A stretch of DNA of 64,000 bases from Agarophyton chilense (taxonomy: Eukaryota > Rhodophyta > Florideophyceae > Gracilariales > Gracilariaceae): NCBI GenBank assembly GCA_030374765.1, contig JARGXX010000129.1, positions 310,001-374,000 on the forward strand. Reading direction: 5' to 3'. The notes below the pieces were generated by a model. It was not told the DNA's origin. It did not search any database and was given only the letters and a program-made list of their open reading frames with translations. This document shows, piece by piece, positions 21,739 through 34,199 of the stretch. Both the position numbers and the translations under genes were made by a program. Position 1 is the stretch's first letter, and the number at the start of each line of letters is the position of its first letter.

Positions 21739-24350
21739 TCACTCATCAACAATATCTTGTTTACCTCCGCCTTCCACCCCGTCCCCCTCCCTCTTCTTCC
21801 CTTCCTCTTTCGCCCACCACATTTCTTTCTCATCCACTAGCAACTCCCTAAAATCGCGATCTTCAGGCATACAACGTCCGAAGTAGCAATTAAATACACA
21901 AACGAGATAAGTAATCATATCCTCCAGAAACACCTCGTACCGAACACCCGGGTAAAGCAGTGCGTTCAACGACATCCAACACGCACCAGTCCCTTCACGT
22001 TCCACATTTCCCAGCACTTCAGTCGGGTTCTCAACCTTCACACTATGTTTCACAAGCGCCTCTCCATATTTCTCTTCCACCTTCCTTCTTGCTGCCCATA
22101 AGATATCCTCCACAGCAACCGGCAGATGATTCGCATACAGTTTCGAAAACAGCATCTGTCACTTCCCTTCTCTACCCAAAACCTCATCCAACGCCTCTAC
22201 CACAGATGCAATCCATGCATCCAATCGGACTAGATGCATCACACTTCCATCCACATACTGTGTCTCCCCTTCCCTTCACGGTTGCTCCACATCGTACCCC
22301 ATAAACAATATCACCACCTCCATACTCAATCCGTTCTGTAAGTACAAGTCACCCGGGTCATCCGCATTCTTTGTCGAGGTCACATCATACCCTGCATAAC
22401 ATATGTTTTGCAGTTTGTCCAACCTCCACGCAGACATGACTGGCTCCCAATTCGTGTCTTTCGGCAACAACTTCTCCGGAGCCTTCATCTTCTGCTCGTC
22501 ATACAACACACTCAGTTCTTTATCATCCTCGTTTGTCGGTTTCCTAACAAGTAGAGTAAACCCCAGACCCTGAAGTATTCTATCCCTCGCATTCTGTTTC
22601 GGCACCCCCACAGCATCACAGAGAGCCTGTTTCATCCGCTTCTTCAAACACGTATCCCTTCTCAACCCCTCTTCACACTACGTTTTCGTCCCCATCCCTG
22701 CAATCTTTCTCCATATCGGATTCTAAAAATCTATCCGCACCACATGCAACAACATCTCATCACTCCCCCCTCAAATGACGTAGTGTAGGCCTTCGGTCCT
22801 CGCGAATGTCTTCCTATTGCCAGCTCCATAGGGTCCAAAGGCACCATCTCCTTTTCATCTATTCTCAGAATAATCTGATTTCTTCCCACCCTCACTTCCT
22901 TTGCCCTGTTCGACCAGACTCGCTCCGGTTCCCTCTTTCCGAAGCACAATTCACTCGTCTCCTTCTTCGCATAACGCAGTATGGTCTCGTACACTCTCGA
23001 TACTACTCCAATAACTCGCATGTCCACTACAATTTCGTACCGTTTCCGACCCCCCTTCACTTCTTCGCCACCCACTTGTCCTGGTCGACCACGAAGAATC
23101 TCTTGCAATGACGTTAGAAGCATGTTCTTTTTCCTAAGTTCGCCCTCCAGCCTTTTCATCTCCCTGTGTTCGAGTGTTAAGCTTAGTTGCAAACGTGTGT
23201 TGTCATCCCTTGCCCTTTTCAGTTCCCCCTTCATGTCTCCAAGCTTAGCAAACAGCTGATTCCGCCCCATAAACTTCGATTCACCATACTCCATCTCCTT
23301 GTGTTAGCTTTCCTTCCCCGGGCGAATTGCATCCTCATCCTTTTTCTTCTCATCCCCTCCACTTTCCCAGAGTCCCTCTCATTTTTAAACCTCCCCTCCC
23401 TTCCTTCACTCTGTCACACTCTGGTTTTTCCGAGTTCTCCCCGCGCACACTCGGTCGTTTGACCCCTCAGCGTCTCCGTGTTCGAAACTCCTCACTGCAT
23501 GATCCGGAGTCGGCCGGAAAGAAGACCGTTCCATTGATCTGCCTGCCGGGACTATGCGAATCTGTACTCCCTTCCTTCTAAAAACGACTCCTTTTCCCTT
23601 AGGCTTCGTCTCTACACGTTCCTCCACGTTCACACTTTGTACGGACCATGAAAAACGAACTTGGCCTTTCTTCCGTCCCCTATTCTCACCTCTTCCTGGA
23701 AGTATTTCGTCATTTGCTTCTTCCAAGACGTGTCATTTTGAGAGAGCAGTGGCTTTGCGTACTTCATTCATTCCTGAACCATCCTCTTCTGCCTCACTGG
23801 CGTATCCTCTGTCATGGAAGTTAGTGCAATGGGAACGACTAAACTGTCGCCTTTTTGCTTCTCTCTCGATCTCATACTCTTCGTCATTAGCTAAGGTTCG
23901 AATGTCGTGAACGCCCCAATTAGGAGTTACCAGACCTCTCGGCTTTCTTTCGTTCATCCTCACCACCTGGCTCACAGTACCTTCCGTTGCAGACGACGAA
24001 CGCCCTTTCTGCTCCTTTTCTTTCAATGTTCCCACGATGGCACTTTGATGCCGCCTCCCCACTACTTGTAACCCGGATCGCGGCGGGCCTCTTATCCCAT
24101 CCCCGTCCCGGCCTTCACCCTTGGTCGTACCGCTTCCTGTTTCACGGTTTGCACCTTCCGTCTCCCCAACACTCCTTCCGTCCATTCTTTTCCAACGCTT
24201 TTTTCCCATTCTGCAAAACCCAACCCGACTTAGAGTACTTGGGAGACGAGTGGGAAGAGTGACTCGGTGAGGGGACTTCGTGAAAAGAATATAACCTTCA
24301 GACATCTGTTTTCGAAAAAAACAATTTTCGAAAATCCCGCCAGGAAACAT
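21739..24350 (-). pseudogene. element A unknown gene 2 (coiled-coil protein), many in-frame stops
   Basis: From 24350 to about 22731 the coding sense stays in one frame although stops interrupt it (about 23733, 23406 and three between 23295 and 23405). It then switches frame near 22730 and goes on to 21739 with two more stops (22276 and about 22158). The first third is basic and low-complexity. At 23294 a coiled coil begins (FAKLGDMKGELKRARDDNTR, then LEHREMKRLEGELRKKN). The last third is globular (LPKDTNWEPVMSAWRLDKL, LSMEVVILFMGYD, CWMSLNALLYPGVRYEVFLE), with a lysine-rich end. I do not recognise the family. It is tail-to-tail with transposase A, 11 bases apart, which supports a common element. 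Coding sense is purine-rich. Confidence 0.55.
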
Positions 24351-24576
24351 GAACTGAACACAAACTTAGCCTACAATGGAAGAATCTGAAACCGTGTTTC
24401 GTATCTTTTTTTTTCTCCTTTCTTACTCACATTCCACAGAATCTGAGACTTTACGTATCCATGTATCGTAGACTTCGCCTTTTTCAGTTGACCTGCACTT
24501 CGAAGCCGTTTTTCACAGGTTAAAGGATTATTGGAAGCTTTACAACTAAGTATGGTAGGTACAGAACATTTAATCC

Positions 24577-25128
24577 TCATTGTTCTGCGCTATTACTACA
24601 GGTAAGAAGACCTCGAAACCTGTTTCTGAAAATATAATCCTTCCCGTAACGTAGAAACAGCTCTTCTCCTACCATTTTATCGCGTGTTGCTCTCACACTT
24701 CGTAGAGTGTAGCCCACAATCTTCGGCTTCGACAACGTAGACGTCCCCGGAGGGATTTCCACACTCGCTGTCCTCCATTTGCTGGGGTATCCTTCGGCAA
24801 AGTCTTTCTCCTCGTCGCCATCCAGATAAAGTGGTTCATTAATGTACCGTACCATACAAAACGGTGCAGAATCAGTCTATACCCTTGCTGCCTTCTTTCC
24901 TCCATCACAAGTCGGCAGTTGTTGAAAAACCACACCATTGGCTACCACTTCCATGTAAAACTTGAAGAATCGCGAAACCGTAGCTCCCATGAGTCCCACT
25001 CCATACATAATGTGATTCTGCGTACGTATACTAATGTCATGATACACGATAGTTGCATAAAAATGTGCAACAGCCTCGCCTTTCGTGAACTTCCATGCAT
25101 GAAACAGCCCAAGCCCCTCCCAGCCCAT
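24577..25128 (-). pseudogene. SET-domain methyltransferase-like gene in element A, one in-frame stop
   Basis: SET domains transfer methyl groups from S-adenosylmethionine to lysines, usually in histones. The start MGWEGLGLFHAWKFTKGEAV matches the SET opening (G.GLFA...F.KGE.I, then Y). Around codon 94 RYINEP stands at the place of the R(F/Y)INH motif, and near codon 154 GEELFLRYGKDYIF matches the closing GEEL..DYG..Y motif, with a pre-motif VRATRDK. The SAM-binding and substrate-tyrosine elements are thus at both ends and spacing is normal for a compact SET domain. A single TAG (24877-24879, codon 84) interrupts the frame between the halves; no frameshift is present. An upstream TAA fixes the start. 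It is divergent from unknown gene 3. It could be a captured host gene or an original part of the element. Confidence 0.65.
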
Positions 25129-25347
25129 CCTCCTGTCCTCTTACACGTATTGGCATTCATTCACAATCTCTTACCCACCAGCAATGATGCGAAGATGCGG
25201 TGAGAGGAAACGATAGAGAAGGTGTGCAAAGTATGATCGCAGACCTTTCTCCCTTACGCGAATACATTGAGATCATGAACCCGAAATGAAGGGAATCGTT
25301 CAAACGCGAAGAAAACCTCGAGCAGCGTTCGTTCCCCTTCTCTGCGC

Positions 25348-28300
25348 ATGTTTCTGTTCGCGACCGTCGGGGACAGGTCCAGCAATTTAGTGACCTTTAT
25401 TGAACGGCTACAAACCCAACGGGCGTTTATTTCAGTTGTCAGCGCGCCCTGCTTTTGGCGACCGTCTGCGAGAGGTTCCGTGAAGCTTCAAGCGATAATC
25501 TATCGAAGGGTTCACCTGATGCTGCGCAACAACCCAAACGCGGAGAACAGGAGGCTCAGTCGGAGGTCTCGGAATCCGAAGCCGCCTGTTACGGCTTTTA
25601 GTAGGAACGACGCAATGCCTACAACGCGCAGCGGTGCAACGCAGGCGAAAAAGGTAGGAACCCCAACATGGAAGCCGAAACCTGACGGAGAGGTGCCTCT
25701 GTTGGTGGCCACGCCGAAAAATGGGAAGATGGTCGTGGGGATCGCACTTGTGAGGGATGCGGTTGATGCCACCGGCGGGTTTACGAAAGATTTGGTGAGA
25801 GAGTTGAATGGTCACAAACTGGTCGGGAAGGCGAAGGAGAAACTCGTGGTGGTATGGAAGGTGTTGATTCAGAATGGGAAAGATATGGATTACCCGTATA
25901 CGTTCAAAACTACAGATACGGTGCCGAGACCCCCGGGAGACATGGAGAGCTACTCTTTCTATTGCTTGGACGTGAACATGATGAGTCATTATGGTGACCG
26001 ATCGGCCAATTTTTCACTGAATCCGCCATCCGCTCTGTCTGCACCACCAGCCAAGAACCCTTCCGCCAAGAAGGTGAAGGTTCACAGCCCAGCGAAGGCG
26101 AGGAGAATATCTGAGCTTCTTAGCTCGAGCGACGACGAGGAAGATCAGGTACACCTCTCATCTTTGCGTCCTAGCTTCAAGACGACGAGCACCATCGGGT
26201 AGGCCAAGTTTATGACATTGAGAGATACGATCAAAGGACGCATCTCGACTCCGTCGAAGCCCCCCCTGAATCCCGCCGGAGGCAGTGGGCTAAAAGCATT
26301 ACACACAAAAATCCCAGAGAGAGCTGTTATTCGGCCACCAAAGGCTTCGGCGATTGCTTCCAGTACTGGTGGCGACGGTGGTGAGAGCCAGGTAGCGTAT
26401 CAGGCTGAAGTGGCAGAAGCTTTTGTAGAGGGGGGACACAGCGCCCTGATGCAAGTGAAATCCACACAGCCGCCTGTTGAGGGCGGAGAGGGCAGTGAAG
26501 ATGAAGAGGTGCAGTTCGTGGGATCGCGGGTATTGGCTACGGAGTCTAAGGTTGACTTGTTCGATAAGGGGGATGAGCTGTATTTCGATGATATCGACGA
26601 AAGTCTACTGGACTCAGAGTTTAACATGAACGACTACACATACGAAACGTATGTCGTGGACATTCGCCTGATTAAGATTCTTGGAGAACGGTGTTCGAGA
26701 GTTCAACGAGGACCACAAGAAAGAAGTAGAGGCGCAAATGGAGCTCTAATGAATATTGGGGTCTGTTGGAAACGTGAGTGTCACGATTCTGGGTCCGAAG
26801 AGGGCAGGAGACAAATGGTTCGATGGGAATCGAATCGTCGTGGAGTGTTGTTTGGTGGACGGCCTACATCGCTTGATTCTGTACCTAGAGCGCATGGAGG
26901 GGAATGCCAAAGTCCGAGATATCCTGCGCCAGCTGGCTGTCTTGTTCCGAAGAAGGAAAGATGGGCAGCCCATGACCATAGGTGATGTGATATCGATTGG
27001 AAATGCCCTCAACGATACGGTTGCTGCGGCATGGGTGATGTCATTTCGAGACAAACTGCATTCCAGTCAGTCGTTTATGCGAACTCTTCAGAATGTGGAC
27101 TTGAAGGAAGTGACAGGCACATTGTTTCGTGGTGCATTGTTGAAGAGCAAGGTCAAAGGGTCAACAGAAGCAAGGAATATGTTGCACTTTGCGGACCTCG
27201 GTTTGAGAACGTACCTAGACAAGGACTTTATGACCAGGAGGAACGAAATGTGCTTGAAGTACCCCGAGCTGGAGATTGCGCACTTTTCGAGTGAGACGTT
27301 CTTCAAACTGAGAGAGAACACTACGGCGTTGGCGCTGGAAATCCTGCATGAGCGCTATGACGTTTGACGGGCATCGAGAGGGACTCCGATGGGCAGCTTT
27401 CAGGACATGAGTTTGCATTTCTTCAGATGTTGCAAGCAGACCTATGAGCTGTGTGAAAATGTGTAAAAGATGAACAACATAGGGCTTCCGAACGTGTTCA
27501 ACACGCAACTGGAGATAGAAACCCTAACGATTACCGTCCGCGAATATGTCACCAGACATACCGCACGACTGGAAAGGGCGGTCATTTCTGATATGTGGGA
27601 AGAAAAGATATCGAAGAGCCTCCCGCATCTGAAGAAGAAGCTGGAAACAACGTTTGATGTGGACTTTCAACCTTCTGCTCCGGCCCCTATTCCTTTCACT
27701 GCATCTTCTATCCGTGTAACTCTTCCAACCCCGCAATGGCAAAGCGATGTTCAAGAGATTATTGAAAGCTTGGGACCGAGGTGGAGTAAGGAGAAGGCTC
27801 AGAAGAACATGAAACAAGGTGGAGCGGCAGCACTATTATCTAAAGAAACCACACTTGAGAAGCGGAAAAGGAAGGTGCCCAAAGCAACCGAAGAGGAGAA
27901 CACCGAGGAAGCGGTGGAGGAACATGTGCCGAAAAAAAAGAAAATGGGCGACGTTCCTGACTTTGTCATCTACATCCTGCGGCAAAAGCAAAGACGTGAG
28001 TTTGGTGACTTCCTTAGACAGAATAAATTAATTTTCTTAAGTGACGAAGAAGACTATGACGAAGACGATCCGAACGATCATAACAAGAAGAAATTCGATG
28101 ATGAAGTTCCTCAGATTCTCCCAGAATGGTTGGTGAAGTTCGAGGAAGATAGTGAAGTGGGTAACTCGGATTGGGTGAAGTACGTGAAAATGTTCCCCAG
28201 AAGGTGGCCACCAGCAACTGAGAATGTCAATAAAGGCATGTACGCCTGGATGGACAGGACTCACCTTTGGAAGAACCATCGTGCCCACTTGCTTCGCTCG

Positions 28301-28747
28301 AACGATGTACGGGGTTTTCATGATGCATTTTTCTTGCGTGGAGCGTTCCAGAAGCTCTACAACGTATGGAAACAGGAGAGGAAAGCGTCTGGAGAGCTTG
28401 TCGCTGTACTGAAGGAATATGACCGTATCAGACTCTGGGAGCGGGCCATAAGCAAGGACTACTATGCAATGGTGTACTTTGCGAAGAAAACTGGCGAACT
28501 GAAAAAGCGTGAATTCTGTGTGTTGAAGGGGTTTGGAGTGGATGACGGGATCTAAAACCAGGTCTATTTGTGGAGCGAATTGATGGATGGTGATGGGAGT
28601 GAGGAGCTGCTTGGGTTCTTCGACGAGTACTTCTATCGTCAAGAACATCTTCGAGAAGCAGAGAATCGTCAGTGCTTAAACCCATTTTCAATACGGGGGA
28701 GGCAGCTGTTGAAGCAGGCCGACTCACAGGGTCCACCAGGTATATGA
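25348..28747 (+). pseudogene. element A unknown gene 3, about 1,100 codons, four stops and one frameshift
   Basis: A likely start is ATG at 25615 (MPTTRSGATQ), although the frame is open from 25348. The sense stays in one frame to about 26740, shifts once, then remains in one frame to 28747. It is interrupted by TAG at 26200, TGA at 27365, TAA at 27464 and TAA at 28553. After a basic start comes a domain of about 120 residues (LLVATPKNGKMVVGIALVRD). It is followed by an acidic serine patch (SELLSSSDDEED), a helical middle (LHRLILYLERMEGNAKVRDI, FRDKLHSSQSFM), a Lys-rich nuclear-signal-like part (KRKRKVPK, VPKKKKMG) and a C-terminal region with WMDRTHLWKNHRAHLLRSND. No family is recognised. 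Coding sense is purine-rich, as in gene 2. Confidence 0.55.
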
Positions 28748-29552
28748 CGACGCGGAGGGGAATTGCGGACGAGAAATGGAGAGAGCGGCGGAGACTCGCT
28801 GGGTGGTGAAGTGGCGTGCTATGTTGGATGCGCGCATGGGTCAGATATGTGTGTGATTGGGATTGGAAGACAATAGGGAGGCGGAGCATAAGATGTAGGC
28901 ACCGAAGACTAGAGGTAGAGTGCTGTGTACTGGTCGAGGCTGCCCTCGGCAGGAGCTGCATACCGGCTTTCAGACGCTGACAATCCTGTAGAAGCTGAGA
29001 GTTGGGCGTTGGTAGGGAAAGGTTGATAAGAAAGAGGATAAGAGAGGAGAAGAGTTTATGGAGGGTACTACAAAAAGTGGGGAGTCGTTTGAAGTAAATG
29101 AGAACAGGATTGATGATAAGATAGATATTGTGGACGTGAGAAAAAGAGGTTGAAGAAGAGAGAAGGGAGTATACTGGACGACTTTTACGAGTTGCCATTT
29201 TCGGGAAGGGAAACGCAACCTTCGCTCAAATGATCGTTGTTGTAGGAGGTATCGTGATGATATAAATCGATGTGGGGGGGGGGGTTTGAGCCACACCCCT
29301 GTTATTCACATCTAGCGTCTGTCATCCAAACATCCATAGTAAAGTAGCATCGTCTTGCGCATTCGTTTCACATCCATAATTTACAGAGTTTAGTTCTAGA
29401 AAATGAAACGAAGTCTAGCTGGCTCTATAAAAAATCAACAAAAATTGCGTCTGCATCTGCCATGGGTCATTTTTCGCAGATTTTTTGCCGTATATCTTAC
29501 CGTATATTATACAAGCTGCTAATACTAGCTCTCCGAAAACAAAGACGAAATG
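28748..29552. other. purine-rich right flank of element A, no gene seen
   Basis: The plus strand is G/A-rich to about 29.2 kb and ends in an 11-G run at 29274-29284; then composition returns to the AT-rich background. This break may be the right end of element A. The long minus-strand frame here (29198 to 28428) is low-complexity and overlaps gene 3 in antisense, so I do not call it. Confidence 0.35.
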
Positions 29553-29804
29553 CTATGAAATACCAGGGAGGACATCATAGCGAGCATCTGTGACACTCCA
29601 GTTACCGCAATGAGGATAAGACTCTATGCTCACAGTACCGTCGACAACCATTTTGGGAGCTATTTCGCGAGAGCCTTGCTTGAAGAGGCACACGTCCATC
29701 AAGGTTGTTCGGAATTCGAATTCATCTCTAAGCTCCACGGCAAAATCGCGCGAGATAAAATTAGAAGTACAGTCACCTTCTGAGAGTATTTGTGCCGTTA
29801 ACAT
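29553..29804 (-). pseudogene. Ty3/Gypsy protease fragment, catalytic motif lost
   Basis: The frame matches the retropepsin-like segment between Gag and RT of Gypsy elements: TSNFISRDFAVEL corresponds to the ..HNFIS...A..L region after DSGA, KMVVDGTVSIES to the middle strand, and NWSVTDARYDVLPGIS to the F.V.DL..YDVILGM end. The catalytic DSG is replaced by EGD, and the frame stops where WL should follow. Neither Gag (right) nor RT (left) can be read nearby, so only this fragment survives. Confidence 0.55.
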
Positions 29805-31620
29805 ACCAAAAAAGATACTTTTTTGATCCCCTGCTTTCTACATGCGCTTTTTTCGTTTCTTGAACACTCCACCACAATGGTATGGGTTGGAGTGCTTGTT
29901 TGAAAGATAATCCTCACAGCTGAGGTAAATTTTCTGGTAACTCTTGGAAAGTTCCTAATGGTACGACAACACCTTCTGATTTTTGCAATACCTGAATATT
30001 TCATATAAAAGAAGGCCTAGATTTATGAAAAAGCTGTCAAAGATAATACTAACTCTCATTCAAACTGTAAAGGGATCACAGACTGTAACCTAATCTCTAC
30101 AGCGCGTCTATACCAAAATGTGGTTCAGAATGTTCTGTACAATAGACACAAACGAAAGCATGCGGTAAAGTTCCAGGCCATCACTACCTCCGAAGGACTC
30201 ATTTTACATGCACATGGATTGACAGAGGCCCGAAGACCTGATTGATTTATTAACTTCCGCATTGAGACGGACGAATCATTGGTAGATCTATTTTTTTCAA
30301 TTCCGAGATGTGTTTTGTGAATGGCGACCAATTATATAGCACGAAGGTGTTCTTAAAAGTCGCATTTTTGCGGTCTACTCTGTCACCGGCTCAAAAAGGA
30401 TTTAATAAATCCATTTTGAACGTCAGGATAACGGTTGGGTGGACGTCTAATAATTCCACACTTTACTAGGCAACACTTGGCAACAAGAAAAAAAAAATTA
30501 AGCAAAATCCCAATAATTTCTTTGTACATCGAAGCAATGCTACTAAGAAAAATCAAGAATTGCGTGTATTTGGACCAGATATTTCAATTATGTGCATGCC
30601 CACCTTTCTATTTATTTCAAAATCTTTCCCATACAAAGCAAAACAACGATTTTGTAACATTTGGACCGCTTTCGAACGGCAAAGCCCAAGTTCGTAGAGA
30701 GCTAATGATTGCAGTGAGCGAGTAACTAATACACTCGCCGTATAGTTCAAAAAGAACTCATTCTCTTTTATCAGAGCTGATGAATTGCTCTTGAAAGTTT
30801 TTATACCTATTGTAGATGGTCTTTCCATTAATCTCATTAGTAGGATTTGGATTAATATTTGCATTCCTAGCCACTTTTTTGGACAAGCCAACTTTTTGCC
30901 ATATTTTTCCATCTTTGTCTTAACGGCTGAAACTTTTCGGACGATAATTAGATCATCTGTGTAATAAAAGATCTGTTTAGTTTACTATTGTCTTTCCCGG
31001 TTTCAATGCAATAGTACTTTTTTGTTGACAGAGCTACTGACCACTTACTAGAGTTATTCGGAAGAAATTGGCTGTTTCAAAGCCTGCGTATGTGAAGTTT
31101 GCTTTGTAGATGTAGATTTGGAGGTTGGTGGGGCGGTTGTGGGTGGAAGAACGACGATGGCCATTGATGGTCTGATACGGAGAAGTGGGTGGGGCTTGCT
31201 TGGTGGTGTGGAGCAGCTAGCAATGTTACAGGTTGCCGCCAACTACTGGCGTGGGTTGCAGAAAAACTTTTTGCAAACTGCTCAGTCTTTTGAGGAATTC
31301 TGCAATTACTAGAAAACCAAAAAATCAAATTAGAGAGGCAGTAAAAGGTGGGGGGTTCGGCAATATCTGGACAAAACCGAAAGAATCCAAGGTATCTCGG
31401 TCAAAAACCAACCGAACAGCGCCAAAATGGTGTCGAGAGAATCGCCACACTTGTCGTGCTTTTTAGGAGAAAGTATAGAATACAGCAGACAGTCAATAGG
31501 CTGATGAATAAATAAGCAGTGTAACGCTCTGAGAACGGTCGAATTGCGCGCATGATCGGACAGTCACGGCGCGTTGGCCTAGTAAATTTGCTTTATTTGA
31601 AACGAACAAAAGCTTGCATG
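29805..31620. other. repeat-zone DNA, no gene seen
   Basis: AT-rich with short frames. A minus-strand frame at 30553-30912 (119 codons) is helical and basic at its start but carries no motif I can place; it may be a transposon remnant. No RNA gene is visible. Confidence 0.35.
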
Positions 31621-32641
31621 TCAATCATAGAGCTGCTTCCTGACCGATGCCCGACGTCTTTCGATGGTTCGCTTCAACTCCATCGGACGTTTCCTCGCTT
31701 TGAACTGTTCAACGCTCATAATGCTGAGGATAGATCGCCCGCGGTCGCGATCAGCGTGAACGGATGAGCCTGCTTTAAGCTGCAGCTGAAGACTCTCGTC
31801 AACAGTGCGGGCTCGCGCGAGCTGTTTGCGGCGTTCCGAATCTCTTCGTAGGACATCTGTATCATGCTTTGCGCGTGCCATATCCATTGCAGTTTCTGAC
31901 TCCAATACGGAAACACTAGTTGTATCTACGTAGCAAAAGTCCATAATCTGAACATCCGAACCTAAAACCATTTCCTTGTAGTTTATGCATCGCTTTTGAA
32001 ACGATGCTCCCAGTTCCGCTACCGACAGCGTCCTGTGTAACGTAGCATTTGCAGATAGTGGTACAAAAAGGAATCACTTAGGAGCGACGGTCCAAAACTG
32101 CCCGACGAAAGCTAGCCTTAATAACCTCTCTTGTAAATGAAGCATAGAACGCCTTGCGAAGCAGCGCCATAAATAAAAACATACCAATGTTAGTATAAGA
32201 ATTACTGAGGGTAACTTCCGTGCTAACCTTGTTCAGATGCGACTTAAAAGAAGAAAATATCAAAGCATTTATCGGCTGTGACTTTCCAGTACTATGTGCT
32301 GGGAGTGCAAATGAAATTATGATGTTCCTGTACGACAACTCAAGAACAGAAAGTGATATATGCACTCTATATGCATGGAACACTAGCAAAAGCTTGCGAA
32401 AACCAGCGAATAGATCCTGAACATAGTCCATAGAACGTTTAGCCCAAGCCCTAAAATTAACCGGTGCAACACCACCGGTCTCTGCATGAGTCGAAATCAC
32501 AGCCCCTATTGATAAGCAGACCATTGGAGTCTTTTGTACTGCAAGACCATTTCGGATGACGGTGCGATAAGGAATTATTGTTTCTTTTAAAACCACAAGA
32601 AGGGGTCCAATATCTCCAGATCCACTGAAAACAGTCATCAT
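31621..32641 (-). pseudogene. pogo-like (DDE) transposase relic
   Basis: The minus-strand frame 32641-32078 matches the DDE domain of pogo/Tigger-type transposases: PVNFRAWAKRSMDYV, then HAYRVHISLSVLELSYRNII where LLLDGHSSH...VLEL...NNI stands in the family, then FALPAHSTGKSQPINALIFS where LPPHTTH.LQPLDVGVF stands, then SFKSHLNKV. The catalytic D of the DGH motif and the final D are replaced, so the enzyme is dead. After a gap with a frame change, 31971-31621 gives an acidic/basic helical tail (ARAKHDTDVLRRDSERRKQL) fitting the C terminus. The DNA-binding N terminus should lie to the right (32.65-33.0 kb), but I cannot read it. Confidence 0.6.
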
Positions 32642-34199
32642 AGTAACACTTTCCTTGTAGCCATATTAGTTGAGTGCCATGTCCCGCGCTCCACCTCTCG
32701 GGAAAAGACGCCGCAATGAGAACGCCCCTGTGATGTCCTTGTCCGGTGGGCCACCAACTTCTTCGATATTGAAAATACGTTAAGCATCAATTATACTCTC
32801 CTCCACAAGCTTCTCCACTTTTTCGAAATGATGCGTCAACTTTTTGCATTTATTGCTTTGAAACGCTTTCTTTCCTGCCAAAGTAGACGCGCGAAGGACA
32901 TTTTTTCCTTGTGATGTTTTCAAAAGCTTCGCAATATATAATTTGAAATGTTAGTGTGATGAAATGGTAGAGCAAGTTGTCGGTCGGGAGGAAGATTTGC
33001 CCAAAAAGTTTGGATGGCTTCGCAAAGGTGATGGTTTGTAAGGAGTATGACGCATTTTTCGAAGCACATCAAGAACGATATAATTCATTGTTCTTCTTGG
33101 TCAAGAAGGCCACCCCGACGTTCCAATTTTTCGTTGCGGAATGTTTTCTTTCAGTAGTGAAGTGTAGCTCGATGAATACCAAATTCATTCGAAGTAAGCC
33201 GGTAGGAACAATTCCCTGCTAATGAATGGAGTGTCTGGGTTATGGCCAATCCACGGGACTGGTTTGCTACGACAGGCATTGTTTTGATACCTGCAGAGGA
33301 GTGGTTCTATTCTGATGAAGACTGTTGAGGTCAACCTATCGATGTGAGTAATTTGCATCTGGTTGCAAGGTCTGTCAGTTGAATCTTTTGAAAAGCCTGC
33401 CGTATCTGGTTTTGAAGGTGCTGAATCCAAAACTATGGTTAACTTTTCAATCTACATCGCAAATTTCAGGATTTCACGTGTACAGCCATGTACAACGTTT
33501 TCGCCATGTCTGCGCCGGGAGTAACGACCGACGCCAGGACTCCGCATGGCATTCCACGTCTGGCGCCATGGCCAATTGTACAGGACTCTCCCCACGGGTA
33601 AGCCACGAATAGGCCCCTACAATCGCCTTGGAGGCGGGTTGGAATGATGTGACATCAGCGCGGAGAGGCATTAAAGGCATCGAACAAGAAAAGCTGATGG
33701 TCCGTCTCACGGGCTATTCGGATCGGTTCTCACAAGCAAATGGCCCGCTCAGGTTTAAATGGCACCAAATGGTCTCGTAGTTTACATTGATCGCACTGCA
33801 TCGCTCCTTTATGATTACGTCAATATAAAATAAATCGCTGCGCTTTCCAGAAGTTTGTGTAGAGCAACGCCCAGTTAGGGGATACTTGAAGATGCAACTC
33901 ATAGAATGAGGGTTGAACCCTCCGAGGGTTATGACTATGATCCCCTCTAAGGTGTGCTGAGGTGGCCCAATTTTCTGGTTAGAGTTCGCCTATGAAGAGA
34001 AGATTCGGATGGCCCATGGTTGGATTGGCCCCGTGGTACACGTGGCTTAATTTCGGCACCGATTTTCGGATATATTTGTTAGAACGTTGGACTTTTGGGC
34101 CCTGACTGTGGGATCTCCACGTGTAAGGCCCTGAGCAGGTGTGCGCTGCTGTAATTAGTAGAGTTTAGTTAGCGGGCCCTACTTAGGGAGACCAGATCT
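32642..34199. other. repeat-zone DNA, no gene seen
   Basis: Short plus-strand frames around 33.4-33.9 kb read on through several stops with scattered tryptophans and might be old transposon coding sequence, but I cannot assign them. The segment 33.9-34.2 kb has LTR-like GC-rich character without a partner I can align. Confidence 0.3.

Larger units (their letters stand above)
18306..28747. mobile_element. composite element A: Plavaka-like DNA transposon with SET gene and two large unknown genes
   Basis: Four gene relics are packed with little space between them. They are a transposase (+, 18.3-21.7 kb), an unknown gene (-, 24.35-21.74 kb), a SET-domain gene (-, 25.13-24.58 kb) and another unknown gene (+, 25.3-28.7 kb). 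All are broken in a similar way, mostly by in-frame stop codons. Base composition ties them together: the plus strand is pyrimidine-rich from about 17.7 to 25.2 kb and purine-rich from 25.3 to 29.2 kb, a pattern not seen in the flanks. That they form one element is an inference. Termini and target duplications were not found, so nested insertion of two elements cannot be excluded. Confidence 0.55.

Noticed and set aside
28428-29198. 256-codon minus-strand frame
   Set aside because: Overlaps element A gene 3 in antisense; low-complexity Ser/His/Leu sequence without motif.
17281-29400. terminal inverted repeats of element A
   Set aside because: Compared the CACACTTGCCC region near 17350 with the C/G-run near 29280; similarity is limited to homopolymer runs.
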